64,000 nucleotides of DNA from Hygrophila difformis (GCA_030278955.1 JAOANR010000012.1:23243977-23307976); one strand, 5' to 3'. Counted from the stretch's first letter, positions 1 to 10,455 are shown. The notes: generated from the sequence alone by a model not told the origin. Made by a program: numbers and translations.

Positions 1-2190
1 GGATGCAGTAAATATTATCTACGAAAGCAGGGAAAAGGAGCATTGTGCCAACCGTGAAGTTGAGTCACAATGTGGACAGAAAGGACAGGAAGAAAAGAAT
101 GAAAATTGGACAAGAGTGAGATACAGCAATATTAAACTTCCATTTTTATACGCAGATCTTTGTTTGGGATAATTCTTTCAGATAGCTAATTCTCATGCTC
201 TCAATAAGGCTTTCCCTTTAACAGACAGGTACTTGCAATATGAGTTTACATGTTCTTAAGACCGCAAATTCTAAGATACCACAGATTCGTAACTGCCCTG
301 GCCTGGGTATGTTACTTCATCTGCGGTGGATAAGCAACACCCGACACATCATTTATTGAAATGCCAAGTACCACTATCATTCCCCCATGTCACACCCAAA
401 GATTTGAATCAAGCCCTAAACTATCCCTTAACTGTCAATCCTAGTAGCAGTTACACAACTCTCAATACAACCGAGTGACCTCTAATGAAAGCGGTTAAAA
501 GAAAGCGGTAAAGAAAGCATTTAAAATCCTATCACTCGGAGGTTTTGAAAATCTGACCCTGGTAGTAAAAGACAGCTCCCCATTAGAATGAAGGAGTATG
601 GATCAAGAATTCCCGGCTCTCAGTGGACCACTAGTGTGTTCACTTTCCTCCGGGTGATTATGAGATACAAACTAATGAAACGACCTAATAAATCAGTTCG
701 TTCCGGATGCACTCACTCAGGACTCAAAAGTAGGCTTTGGCAGAAGAAGATAGCAGTTGAAAGAAAACTCAACCCTATCTTGGAAAATAACCAAGGCCTG
801 AATGATGTTCCTCTAAGATTATTTACTACACTGTATTTGAATCCAAGTGGACCCCATCTCGGTGTAGCACCTAATCTTACATTTCCATCAACCAGCAATT
901 TTGGAAAATAATGGATTTGAAAATCATTCCCTGTCAGGTACTAGACTCTCAGTTAAAACACAGACCCTTTCAGTCTAGACGAGACCTAATCGCTGAATCT
1001 GCTTCTTAATTCCCAAAATATAACCCTTGATAGAATATGAATTAGTCATAACTGAAGAATTTATCCCTTACTCAGACCCGAATTTTATAAAGAGGTTTTT
1101 GTTGGAAATTTATAAAGCAATATCTGTTTAAGATCTAGACTTCTATTGTCCAAGGGAAGGATCCCAAAATAATTACAGACCACAACAGTACATAATATTA
1201 TCATGCATAAGGATATATGGAAGTGTAAAATTAATTGACCCAAAATATAGAAGCGGGTCTAGACAGAAGGTGAAACACAGAATGGAATGGTCAAGGTACC
1301 AAAGTAATGGCAGAATGATCAGGTGGACTGTAAACATCTACTGTCCAATTTCCCAATCACTCGGATGGAGCGAATTTAGACAGTTTAGACCCTGTAATGG
1401 TGGTGTCAACACCAGTTGGGCCTCCACTGTCTGTGAATTCGGATAAAAACCTACATGCTTCCCTTCTATAATGATCATCAGTTGGCATTGACTGATGCCA
1501 ACTGACTCCCACTACAGATTGAAATTTGGGTTTGAAAATTAAGATAACAAAAATAAAACTGTATCTGGATGGAAATCAGTCGAGCAGCTATTATAACCCC
1601 AGATGGGCGAACCGCCAAGGCTTCCACTGACAGCCATTCAGACCATGCAAAATAACAATTAGTAACTAATACCCAGAATACGAGCTAGTTATCCATGAGG
1701 GAGTACCCGCCAACACTATTCTGATGTATTCTTTACTAATGGTTCCACACAACACACAAAGACAAAATAAATAAGAAGCAAAAGAAGATCCATTGTATGA
1801 GAGACATTGGTTTCTCATGCAAGGTTGTGGATCGGGTCCACATGTAATGGTCTTGAATAATCCTTCCTACCATAATTAATTACAGTCCAGATTATCTGTT
1901 TAAGCCATCAAGATTTTGTTTATACAAGAATGTTTTAATGGCAATTGAACAAAGATCCTTTAATCATGATGATTGTTGAAGTTTGATTATTGCTAATCTC
2001 AATCTTTAATCATTAATGAGTCAAGGGTTCAATCAGTTAAGTGATGCAAATGGAGAATCAAAATTTGGGCAGCATAACACCCTATATTGCAATTCCAGAA
2101 TATTACATCCTAACCCGTGGGGCTATGATGTGAGTATTGCAATATAAAATAGGGGGAGAGTGAAATTTGTTTGAGATCAAATAGAGCGAG
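1..2190. other. Non-coding stretch, probably interior of an LTR-element-like sequence
   Basis: No convincing coding region is present; the longest open frames are about 100 codons and resemble nothing I know. The sequence is of mixed composition, without tandem structure, and runs into the palindrome cluster that follows. Because the DNA up to 4007 ends like an LTR on the minus strand, this stretch may be leader or interior sequence of that element. This is inference only. Confidence 0.3.
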
Positions 2191-2740
2191 AAACCCTTGT
2201 CGCGATATCATAAATTCTGTCGCGGACCAAGATCCGCGACATGGACATCCCGACAAGTTTTTAGAATTTTTGGCAGCATAACGCCTCTTTGTCGCTATGC
2301 AAGGTTTTGTCGCGGAACGTGGTTCCGCGACAAGGGTGACATCGCGACAAAGTGTTTTCATAAAATTCTAAAGCATTTGAACCTTTGTCGCTATGCATGG
2401 AGATTTTGTCGCGGAACGTGGTTCCGCGACAAGGTGTTCCGCAACAAAGTGTTCAAAGATTAAGAAACATGGCATAATTTTTCTGTCTCGGAATGGGATT
2501 TTGTCGCGGAACGTGGCTCCGCGACAAGATGATTCCGCGACAAGAAGCCATGAAGACAAAATGCAAGAGTTTGGCTCCTTTGTCGCTATGCATGGACAGT
2601 TTTGTCGCGGAACGTGGCTCCGCGACAAGGTATTCCGCGACAAGGGGTTTTAAATTTGGAGACAAGTGTCTTGAAACACCTTGGTCGCGGAACAGCCACT
2701 CTGTCGCGGAACGTGGTTCCGCGCCAGAAGGCGGTTGGCG
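2190..2740. repeat. Tandem array, about 100-bp unit, with TCGCGGAAC/GTTCCGCGA palindrome
   Basis: Near-perfect palindromes of the form TTGTCGCGGAAC-GTGG-TTCCGCGACAA recur at about 2218, 2306, 2408, 2503, 2604 and 2701, so the spacing is close to 100 bp. Each unit also carries TTTGTCGCTATGCA upstream and extra half-motifs (TTCCGCGACAA) downstream. The arms are well conserved while the sequence between units drifts. Open frames across the array on both strands are side effects of the repeat (recurring AERGSATR or RGTWFRDK peptides), not genes. Confidence 0.85.
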
Positions 2741-3379
2741 CCCAAGGTGGTTCAGGACAGAAGTCAGAAAAAGCAGAAATGAACAGTGGCATGCAAACAG
2801 CGTGATCTCACCCTATTTCAGATCAAAAAGCTATTCTAAGTTAAAAGTAAGCAAGAAACATTTAAAATAAGGAAGAACATGCTTAAACAAAAATAACAAG
2901 ACTGGGCAGGATATTAAAAATAAAGCAAGAGTCCTAATCTAGGGTTTGATCACACATCCACACAACATTATCCATAATGAGCCAACAGTAAACATAAAAA
3001 TAACGAAATGGGGGTCAAATGACCCCGAAATGAAAAAGAAAGCATAAATCCATGGGGTGTGAGACCCATTTCATGATTTGGGACACAAATGATGAATGTT
3101 TTCCCATATTATTGAAGAGGTGTTGTTAATACCTATGATTTGGGTATTACAAACCCTAAAACAAGAGTTTAGAAAACAAAACATAGTATAGAAATGGCTA
3201 TCTAAGCACTGTGAACAGTAAAACACTAATCTAAGCTAAACTAAGTGCAAAAATTAAATAATACATGAAAATAAACCTAAACTACTCTACCTAAGAGAGA
3301 ACTCCTACTGCTTGCCTTCAAGAACTTCTAACAAAATTTCAACCTTCCAACCAACCCTTAGCTCATGGGAGACACCTCA
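2741..3379. other. Non-coding stretch between the two palindrome clusters
   Basis: No gene is visible. Read on the minus strand, this is the DNA downstream of a TATAAATA box at 3380-3387, so it would be R/U5 or leader sequence if the LTR reading of this region is right. I searched for the usual tRNA-iMet primer site (TGGTATCAGAGC and its complement) and did not find one, so the inner LTR border is unresolved. Confidence 0.3.
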
Positions 3380-3387
3380 TATTTATA
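3380..3387 (-). promoter_or_regulatory. TATA box (TATAAATA) in the putative minus-strand LTR
   Basis: The complement of 3380-3387 reads TATAAATA, about 620 bp inside the LTR-like terminus at 4007. That is a normal distance for the U3 promoter of a plant LTR. The downstream minus-strand sequence is unstructured and suits a transcript leader. Confidence 0.4.
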
Positions 3388-4007
3388 GAAGTGTAACCCT
3401 AAGCCCATGGGCCTTGATTCTAGCCCATTGTGTCTTAAGACATCACACACATCACAGCTTTGTCTCGGAACATCAAGTTGGTCGCGGAACACACTGCATG
3501 TGGCAAGGCTTCTCGACTGGGTCTTGTGTCTCTATTTGTGCATCTTGGTCGCGGAATGGGATTTTGTCGCGGAGCATGCCATCGCGACAAGGGTCATAGC
3601 GCCAGGGGCTTGGCTGGTCTCCTCTTCATTTGGGGCCAGTTGGTCGCGGAACATGCCTTTGTCGCGGAACACTGCATCGCGCCAAGGGCTTCCGCGACAA
3701 AGGTTTTCCTGGGCCTGCTGGATTGGGCCAGATGGGCCGAAAATATTCTTTTTGTGGGCTTTTCTATCTTTTTCCCATCTTTTTGTTTCCTTTTCTTTTT
3801 CTCATGTTTTTGGATTTTTCTAACATAAGTATGTAATAAAATTACATATTTATGTCTTTTTCACACCAGCTTATTATTTTTACAATTATGCATAAATCAG
3901 TCCAATTCGACTGCTTTCTCACTTAATGTAAGACCGGAATGCGATCAAATGCCCGTTTAAGACACGGAAATGGATTGAAAATAATGGTCATTTTTGGCCA
4001 TTATCAA
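3388..4007 (-). mobile_element. LTR-like terminus (minus strand) with TCGCGGAAC palindromes in U3
   Basis: On the minus strand the segment begins TGTTGATAATGGCC, a TG start as expected of an LTR, and position 4007 is directly followed by LINE ORF1 codons. Between about 3470 and 3700 it carries further copies of the TCGCGG motif (GGTCGCGGAAC, TTGTCGCGGA, CATCGCGACAAG, TTCCGCGACAAAG), more irregular than the upstream array. No coding sequence is seen. The partner LTR must lie outside the window or is lost. The LTR reading rests on the terminus, the TATA box and the abrupt junction. Confidence 0.45.
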
Positions 4008-4083
4008 CAGGCCGAAGGAGGGTGACACGACTATGGAGGAAGGGACGACTGGAGGGGAAAGGGAATCACCACCTCAGTTATAA
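4008..4083 (+). pseudogene. C-terminal remnant of LINE ORF1
   Basis: The frame reads RPKEGDTTMEEGTTGGERES and ends in TAA at 4081-4083, about 50 bp before the ORF2 start. Position and acidic composition match the end of ORF1 in the related LINE at 29505-31133. Everything upstream is cut off at 4007. Confidence 0.6.
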
Positions 4084-4132
4084 GGTATAAGTGTGTAGGG
4101 TGCTGGTTCTTCTCCAATTTATTTTTGTTAAT

Positions 4133-7100
4133 ATGATTCATACAACCTTCAAAGATTGGAAAGTTTTGGCTTGGAATGTGGGGGGCATCATTGGAGATTC
4201 AACTAGGAGAATGGTGCGGGATCTTCTGAGAACTCATAGACCAGATATTGTTTTTATTCTTGAGCCCCAGTCGACTTTCACACGCTCCCGTAACCTGTTC
4301 CTCCAAGAGGGTTATGGGGATCTCTGTATTCAAGAGGCGGATGGGAAGGCTGGAGGTATTTGGGCCCTAATCCGGCAGGGGCACAGAGCCCATGTTTCTA
4401 TTTTTGATAACCGTAACAGGATGATCACCCTTTGCCTGTCAGATGGGAACATGTCTTGGTTTCTTACGGGCATATACGCGTCCCATAAATATGAGGAGCG
4501 GCGGATTTGCTGGGAAGAGCTGAAACAAGTCTCGGTTTCTATCACTGGACCATGGGCAGCTATTGGAGATTTTAACCAAATTTTGAACGCCAGTGAAGTG
4601 AAGGGAGGCCTTTACAACCTGAACAGGGCGGAAGAGTTTGGGGATGTTCTCCATGATTGTGGGTTGTCGACCATCAACACTCAAAGGGGGTGCTTTACAT
4701 GGTCCCGACCTTTGGGGGACATCAGACATATTCATAAAAGATTGGATCGATGTGTTATCAACAGTGAATGGGTGACTGCATTCCCAGGTGGGTTCGTGAA
4801 ACTTATTCCCTGTGTGGGCTCAGACCATCATCCACTCATGGCCACCTGCGGTCCAGTTGTCGAGAGAGGAGGGGGAGTGCTCTTTAGATGGGAGGCAGCT
4901 TGGGCTGAGAATATAGAGTATGAGGAGGTGGTATCTAAGGCGTGGAAGTCAAACTCTCCTTCCCTGCCCCATAAACTTAAGGAGGTCAGCCAGGCATCTC
5001 TGGAGTTTCAAAAAACTAAGGTTGGGAACTTCAAGTGGCGGAAATACAAAATCATTAGGCGTATGGCTGGAGTTAGTAGAATGATGGAGAAAGTTGATTC
5101 TGTCCGCCTTATCCTGTTGGAAGAGGAGCTTCGCAGGGAATATGATGAATTGTTAAAGCAAGAAGAAATTTATTGGTATCAAAGGGCTAGGGATAAATGG
5201 ATACGATTGGGGGATAGGAACACGGCTTACTTTCATGCCCGGGCTAAAACGAAGGGGCACCGGAATCGCATTCACGGGCTATACTTACCTAGTGGGGACT
5301 GGTGTGAGAACGAAGAGAGGTTGAAGGCTCATGCCACTGATTTTTTCCAAAATCTTTTCACTGGTCCTCAACTCAACCTGGCTCAAAGGATGGAAGGGGG
5401 GGCTGGATCCGACCAATTGCCACCTATTAATCCTATACCGGTGGAGGAAGCTTCCAAGATTGAAAGGGAAGTGTCCATGGAGGAAGTGACGGGGGTGGTT
5501 AAGAGTTTGAAGGGGTATTCGGCGCCGGGGCCAGACGGGTTCCCGGGGATTTTCTTCAAACGTTTCTGGGAGATTACGGGGGGAGCAGTCCACAACCTCA
5601 TCCAGAAAGCTTTCTCTGATTGCTTCATACCTGAGGAGCTAACAAAGGCATATATTTGCCTTATCCCGAAAGTCACAACACCTACTTGTCTAAGAGATTT
5701 CAGGCCGATTACCCTCTGCAATGTCGTGTACAAGATCATCACCAAAATTTTGGTTAACAGGATTCGGCCGTTTCTACAACAACGTATCTCTCATCATCAA
5801 GCGGCCTTCCTCCCGGGGCGAGGGCCCATGGACAATGCGCTTACACTTCAGGAGCTGCTATCATCCTTGTCTAGCGCCAAATCCAGAATCAAAGCTGTGG
5901 TTCTTAAAATTGATGTCGCCAAGGCGTATGACAACGTCCTTTGGGACTTTCTTGACCTCTGTCTGCTTGAATTTGGGATACCGGAAGCTGTCAGGAAACT
6001 TATTATGATTTGTGTCTCGTCTCCTTGCTTCTCTGTCCTTTGGAACGGCAAGGCTTTGGACGAGTTTAGGCCGAGCAAAGGACTTCGGCAAGGGGATCCT
6101 ATCTCCCCGTATCTGTTTCTATTGGTCATGGAAAAGCTTTCTCTCCATATCCAGTCCTTGGTTGATAAAGGCACTTGGAAGCCGATTCAGATTGAGAAAA
6201 ATGGGATTGGTGTGTCCCACTTCTGTTCGCGGACGACCTTATCTTAGGGTCTATGGTGAACAAGGATAGCATTGGTAATATCTCTCAGGCTTTGAATCTA
6301 TTTTCCAAGGCATCAGGATTAAAACTGAACCATCAAAAGTCTTCCATGGTGTTCTCCAAAGCTGTGCCTGCAGCGGACAGACAGTAGATTTCTGAGCAAC
6401 TTAATATTTCAGTTGTGGACTCATTCGGGGCCTATCTGGGATTCCCTATGGCTACTGGGAGGAGACGCTGCAGGGACTACGCATTCATTCTCGATAAAAT
6501 GGATGCTAAAATGAAAGGTTCGGCGTGCAAACTCCTCAATAAAGCTGGGCGCCTCATCTTAAGTCGAGCCGTGTTGGCAGCCATCCCCACTTATTTCATG
6601 CAAACTCAATGGTTGCCCGAATCTACATGCCTTGCTATTGACAGGAGAATCAACCGCTTTTTGTGGAAAGATAGAGAAGGGAAAGGGATTCACTTGGTTA
6701 ATTGGGACATGGTTTTTAAGCCTAGAAAAGAAGGAGGTCTCGGCCTCAGGAAGGCTAGGCTCATGAATATATCTTTGCTGGGGAAGCTCGTGTGGAGTTT
6801 CTGCCACTCCCCAGACAAGATTTGGGTGCAACTTCTCAAAGCGCCGATGGCTGCCAGGGAGCCTTTCTCTTTGTTGGAAGGTATGCCTTGGCCTAACCTT
6901 ATGAGGCTTCTCCAGAAAGTAACTCCGTATGTTAGACAAGGATTCAAGTTCCGGATTGGGAAAGGAGATGCCTCTCTGTGGTTCTCAAGTTGGTGGAATA
7001 ATACTCATATTGGATCCATCCTTCCCTTCGTGGAAAGCCAGGACGTGGACCTCAAGGTGAGAGATGTCATTGTCGAGGGCAAATGGCACTGGGGAAAAGC

Positions 7101-8241
7101 CTGTACCCAAATTCCTCACTCTATCCTTGAGGCGATCCAATCGGCCCCCCCCCCCCCCCCCCCATTTATTCATGAAGCGGTCCCAGACTTATGGATATGG
7201 AAAGGAACTCCCACAGGCGTTTACACTGTTAAGTCCGCCTATAATTTTCTATCCAACAGAGACGGAGCAGCTGATGGCTGGGGGTGGATTTGGAAAGGCA
7301 AGATTCCAGAGAAAATTGGATTCCTTTTGTGGTTGACCTGTCACGATTCCCTCCCGGTCAACTACACTCGGTTTAAACGCAAGCTAACCTCGTCCCCTCT
7401 TTGCACTCTGTGTGGCGTTGAGATTGAGGATTGGAGCCACTGTTTCTTTGATTGCCCTTGGGTGAGACAAATCTGGGATAGGCTTCAAATTAAGGTCCCC
7501 GAGGACTGCAACCAATTGCACAAGGAGCAAATCCGCCATGTTCTTGCGGCCATGATCCGAGTATTTGGTCACTCTCTGGTTGCTGGCTTGTGGATAGTGT
7601 GGCTTGAAAGAAATGCAAGAACTTTCCGGGGAGAGTGCAAGTCTGGTTGGGTGATCCTTAGAGACATAACCAGACTTGCAGCGGATTTGACTCAAGCTGA
7701 AAACAAGAGGCCTTCGTCGAGGCCCCGACCTATGTTGATCCCTTGGAACCCGGCAGGCAGAGGGAATAACATCCTCCACGTGGATGGGAGTGTGCTTGGG
7801 CAGTCGGGTCGAGCGGGTTTTGGTTATGTTCTAAGGGACGAAGCAGGGAAATGGTGTGGAGGAGGCTGCGGATCTATTTGGACCAATAATGTCCTTCTCT
7901 CTGAGCTCTTGGCTTTGGACGAAGGCCTTAAATTTCTAAGGAAAAAGGGGGTTCTGGACTGCTGCTGCTACACAGATTCCTTGGAGGCCATCTCGGCACT
8001 TGAATCCAAATTGCAGACTCACTCTCTTGCTCCTCTCATTCAGCGGATAAGAGACAGGAGGGAGGGTTTCTTGTTCTGTTCTATAAGCCATGTGAAGCGG
8101 GAGGGGAATAGGGTGGCGGACAAACTTGCTAAACGTGGGGCATCTGTCGAAGACTTTTTCACGACGTGGGCTTTTCCACCGGACTTCGTGTTGGGGGAGT
8201 TGGCGATGGATGCCTCCGCCGTGTGCCCCCCTTCTCCTTAG
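4133..8241 (+). pseudogene. LINE ORF2: endonuclease, reverse transcriptase, RNase H (broken)
   Basis: I chose the ATG at 4133 because the endonuclease domain starts right after it (LAWNVGGI). Visible endonuclease residues are the Asn in WNVGG, Glu in ILEPQ, GDFNQIL and the GSDHHPL motif near 4819. Reverse transcriptase follows with FRPITLCNVVYK, the VAKAYD aspartate block and GLRQGDPISPYLF. A one-base frameshift lies at the FADD active-site motif (about 6225): the first frame stops at 6247, while FADDLIL continues in the next frame. That frame has one in-frame TAG (6386-6388) and then runs to 8241. The C-terminus has the zinc-finger-like CTLCG region and an RNase H with HVDGS, a conserved Glu, the TDS aspartate and REGNRVADKLAKRG. 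A run of C near 7146-7163 lies inside the coding sequence. Confidence 0.9.
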
Positions 8242-8606
8242 TTTGTTGCTGATTGTGTTTTTTGTGTTCCTCCTTGTCTTTTCTTTGCCTGCTTTGTTTC
8301 CCTCTCTGTCTTTCTTTTTTCTCCTTGTATTTTTCACTGGCTTCGGCTCTCCCAAAAAAAAAAAAAATTCAATGTATTCATAAGATGTAATAATTAAATT
8401 AGGTCACCAGAAATTAGTGACTTTTGTTTTTGGCTCACAATATAAAAAATATCCATTTATGGGCTACTAGAACTCTATAAGGAATTTGGACCTAATTTAA
8501 GCCAAATGACCGGAAAAAATGCTTAGTGCGTGCCACGTGATGTCAAGTGTAGAAGGACTGACGCAATGTCCTAAAAATAGAAATGGTATCGTTCTGACGG
8601 CCAATT

Positions 8607-8898
8607 TGTAACACCCCCATTTTCGGCGCAGCGGAAAGACATGGTATTACTCTAGATGTTGCCGGCTCCGGAGTGAAGACTAATCCCAAAAACCAATATG
8701 AGCTCTTTCTAGTGCGCTTTGGCATCCCTCACACACATCCTGTGAGGGCTTCCCAGGGGGTCACCTATCCTACAATTACTCCAAGGCAAGCACACTTAAC
8801 TTTGGAGTTTTGATAGGATGGTTACCGAGAAAGAAATGTACATTGTTGGTATGAATAGCTTGTTTCAAGCCATTTAAGTTATTCCCCGGGATATTACA
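8607..8898 (-). repeat. Cassandra 3' LTR
   Basis: On the minus strand it runs from TGTAATATCCC to GTTACA, a TG..CA LTR. The other copy lies at 9047-9341; the two differ by many substitutions and small indels, so the insertion is old. Confidence 0.85.
8741..8810 (-). other. 5S rRNA-derived segment in Cassandra LTR
   Basis: The complement reads AACTCCAAAGTTAAGTGTGC, then a spacer, then AGGATAGGTGACCCCCTGGG. It corresponds to the 5S rRNA internal promoter (box A around GTTAAGCGTGCTTG, box C around GGATGGGTGACCTCCTGGG). Only part of a 5S gene is present, so it is not a functional rRNA gene. Confidence 0.85.
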
Positions 8899-9020
8899 TT
8901 CATCCCCCCTTAAGATCGCAATGTCATCGTTGCGCTCGGCCATCCACATCCTTGGACGCCTCAACCATCCACATCTTGTTGATCTTTCACCCCGCTAGAT
9001 GCTTGAATACCACAGCACGC

Positions 9021-9044
9021 AGTCGCGGTCTGGCTCTGATACAG
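9021..9044 (-). promoter_or_regulatory. Cassandra primer-binding site (tRNA-iMet)
   Basis: The complement contains GTATCAGAGCCAGACCGCG a few bases inside the 5' LTR (minus orientation). This matches the usual TGGTATCAGAGC primer site with its first bases altered. Confidence 0.75.
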
Positions 9045-9046
9045 TC

Positions 9047-9341
9047 TGTAACACCCTATTTTTAGGCGCGACAGAAAGACATGGTGTCACTCTCGATGTT
9101 ACTGGCTACGGAGTAAGGAAGACCCTACAAACCAACACGAATTCTTTCTAGTGCGTTTTGGTCTCACTCACGCATACCCTGTGAGGCTTTCCAGGAGGTC
9201 ACACATCCTATAATTACTCCAAGACAAGCACGATTAACTTTGGAGTTCCGATAGGATTGTTACCAAGAAAGAAAGATATCTTGTTGGTATGAGTAGTTTG
9301 TATGACTTCATTTAAGCCATTCTCCGGTCCGGAGTATTATA
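9047..9341 (-). repeat. Cassandra 5' LTR
   Basis: Homologous to 8607-8898. The 5S-derived part lies at about 9178-9249, with AGGATGTGTGACCTCCTGG on the minus strand. The outer end has decayed from TGTAATA to TATAATA. Confidence 0.85.
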
Positions 9342-9839
9342 ATTTTAATGAATTCGAATTTTTAATTGAATTATTTATGTATAATGTGATGGTCGTGGGT
9401 TTCAACTTTTGATGTATGTATTGATGTGATGCGATTAGGTAGGTTTGATATCTACTAAAATGAAAATGAGACATAAAATGTTGGGATAAACAAAAACTAA
9501 AAGTGGAATATAACTAATGGGACGAGAAAAATATTATTTATTTTAATTACATAAAAATATTTAAAATAGATCGTCAGAAGAAGACCATTTTCATTTTTAG
9601 GTCATTGTATCGGTCCTTTTGCGAGTGTACATCACGCAGCCCGCACTTCTCATTTTTTTTTCCGCCATTTGGCCTAAAATTTGGCTCAAATGCCTTGTAA
9701 TGGCCCATAAGTGAATATTTTTGATATCGTGGCACAAAAGCAGAAGCCATTCATTCTGCTGGTCTAATTTAGTTATTAGCTCTATTGATGATATTAGTAG
9801 TATTAACTCCATAATTAAATGTATTAGAAGATTAGTAGT

Positions 9840-9867
9840 ATTATATATATATATATATATATATATT
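9840..9867. repeat. (TA)n microsatellite
   Basis: An uninterrupted run of about 12 TA units in AT-rich DNA just before the LINE fragment at 9911. Confidence 0.9.
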
Positions 9868-9910
9868 TATTAATATTGTATTCCTAATTAATTTTTTCTA
9901 TCACTATCAT

Positions 9911-10439
9911 TTTTTTTTTTGGTGAATGGACGTGCAAGCACGTCAGCAAAGGACTACACTACAAAGCTATAAAACAACTACAGAACTGGGGGCGAAGGAA
10001 GGAAAAACTGAAAACAAAAACAATCAATATCTCGGAAACCATACTCCCGCCGCATCCGCCGCGAGACAGGATCGGACATCATCAGGTGGAAATGCCCAAG
10101 TAGTGAAAAACTCTGCAGAGCGAGATCCCCGCTTTGCCAAAACATCCGCAACTGAATTCCCTTCCCGGAGGATATGAGACCACAGAAACTCCGGGCACGC
10201 CTGCATAATATCCTTGATCGAACGGACCAAGGGGAATAATAGGTGACTGTCGCCAATATCAGAGAAGATCATGCGAATAGCTTCCAAGGAGTCGGAAAAA
10301 CAAAGAGCCGATGTGATTGCACGCTTTTGAAGCGAACGCATACCATGATAAATTCCATGTAGCAGTGTAGACCCCTCTCGGGCAACCAATCCATCCCCAA
10401 ACATCCCTTGCCGCATCATGTAACATTGGAGGACCGAAT
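9911..10439 (-). mobile_element. 5'-truncated LINE insertion with 16-bp TSD
   Basis: On the minus strand the fragment encodes the end of a LINE ORF2 RNase H (ILREGNSVADVLAKRG and EFFTTWAFPPDDV), then a 3' UTR and a poly(A) seen as T in plus orientation at about 9911-9920. It is flanked by the identical 16-mer CTATCACTATCATTTT at 9898-9913 and 10440-10455, typical of target-primed reverse transcription. Only about 530 bp were copied. It belongs to the same clade as the LINEs at 4008 and 29423. Confidence 0.93.
10024..10439 (-). pseudogene. LINE RNase H C-terminal fragment
   Basis: One open frame on the minus strand gives the last third of a plant L1 RNase H, with the FSDSLEAI aspartate, REGNSVADVLAKRG and a C-terminal AADAAGVWFP. 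The N-terminal part with the HVDGS aspartate was not copied, so the fragment is dead. The open frame runs into the flanking TSD at its upstream end. Confidence 0.88.
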
Positions 10440-10455
10440 CTATCACTATCATTTT

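Larger units (their letters stand above)
4008..8366 (+). mobile_element. L1-type LINE, 5' part missing, with poly(A) tail
   Basis: The element keeps the last codons of ORF1, all of ORF2 (endonuclease, reverse transcriptase, RNase H) and a 3' UTR ending in A13 (8354-8366). The C-terminal RNase H and the FFTTWAFPPD motif place it in the same plant L1 clade as the two other LINE copies in the window. No TSD can be matched because the left edge is the junction with the LTR-like sequence at 4007. ORF1 codons resume immediately after that junction, so an LTR element may have inserted into the LINE, with the LINE 5' half lying further left. Confidence 0.9.
8607..9341 (-). mobile_element. Cassandra TRIM retrotransposon (5S rRNA sequence in its LTRs)
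   Basis: Two direct repeats of about 290 bp (8607-8898 and 9047-9341) flank a 148-bp interior without coding capacity. On the minus strand the LTR starts TGTAATATCCCGGGG and ends GGTGTTACA. Next to the 5' LTR the interior holds GTATCAGAGCCAGACC, the tRNA-iMet primer site; next to the 3' LTR it holds the purine tract AAGGGGGGATGAA. Both LTRs contain a 5S rRNA-derived segment, the hallmark of Cassandra. The flank aatt is present at both ends (8603-8606, 9341-9344), so the TSD is plausible but not cleanly resolved. Confidence 0.9.
8403..9764. mobile_element. Long inverted-repeat element (Mutator-like MITE) carrying a Cassandra insertion
   Basis: The sequence from about 8403 to 8606 is repeated in inverted, diverged form at about 9560-9764. 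Shared landmarks are an AAAAATAT..CATTTATGGGC block, a GAGCCAAAT / AGCCAAAT block, CGGAAAAAA, and CAATGTCCTAAAAATAGAAATGG against CAATGACCTAAAAATGAAAATGG. The flanks TAAATTAG (8395-8402) and TAATTTAG (9765-9772) look like an imperfect 8-bp duplication. No transposase is present. The arms are about 200 bp, which suits a Mutator-like non-autonomous element. Confidence 0.6.

Noticed and set aside
2190..2740. CRISPR-like array of regularly spaced palindromes
   Set aside because: The genome is a plant nuclear one, the spacers are themselves related, and no cas genes exist. It is a tandem repeat within an LTR-element-like region.
8741..8810. 5S rRNA gene on the minus strand
   Set aside because: Only part of the 5S sequence is present, it is diverged, and it occurs in both LTRs of a Cassandra TRIM.
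8602..9346. Clean 5-bp TSD for Cassandra
   Set aside because: Only aatt is shared and one LTR tip has mutated, so I do not claim an exact duplication.
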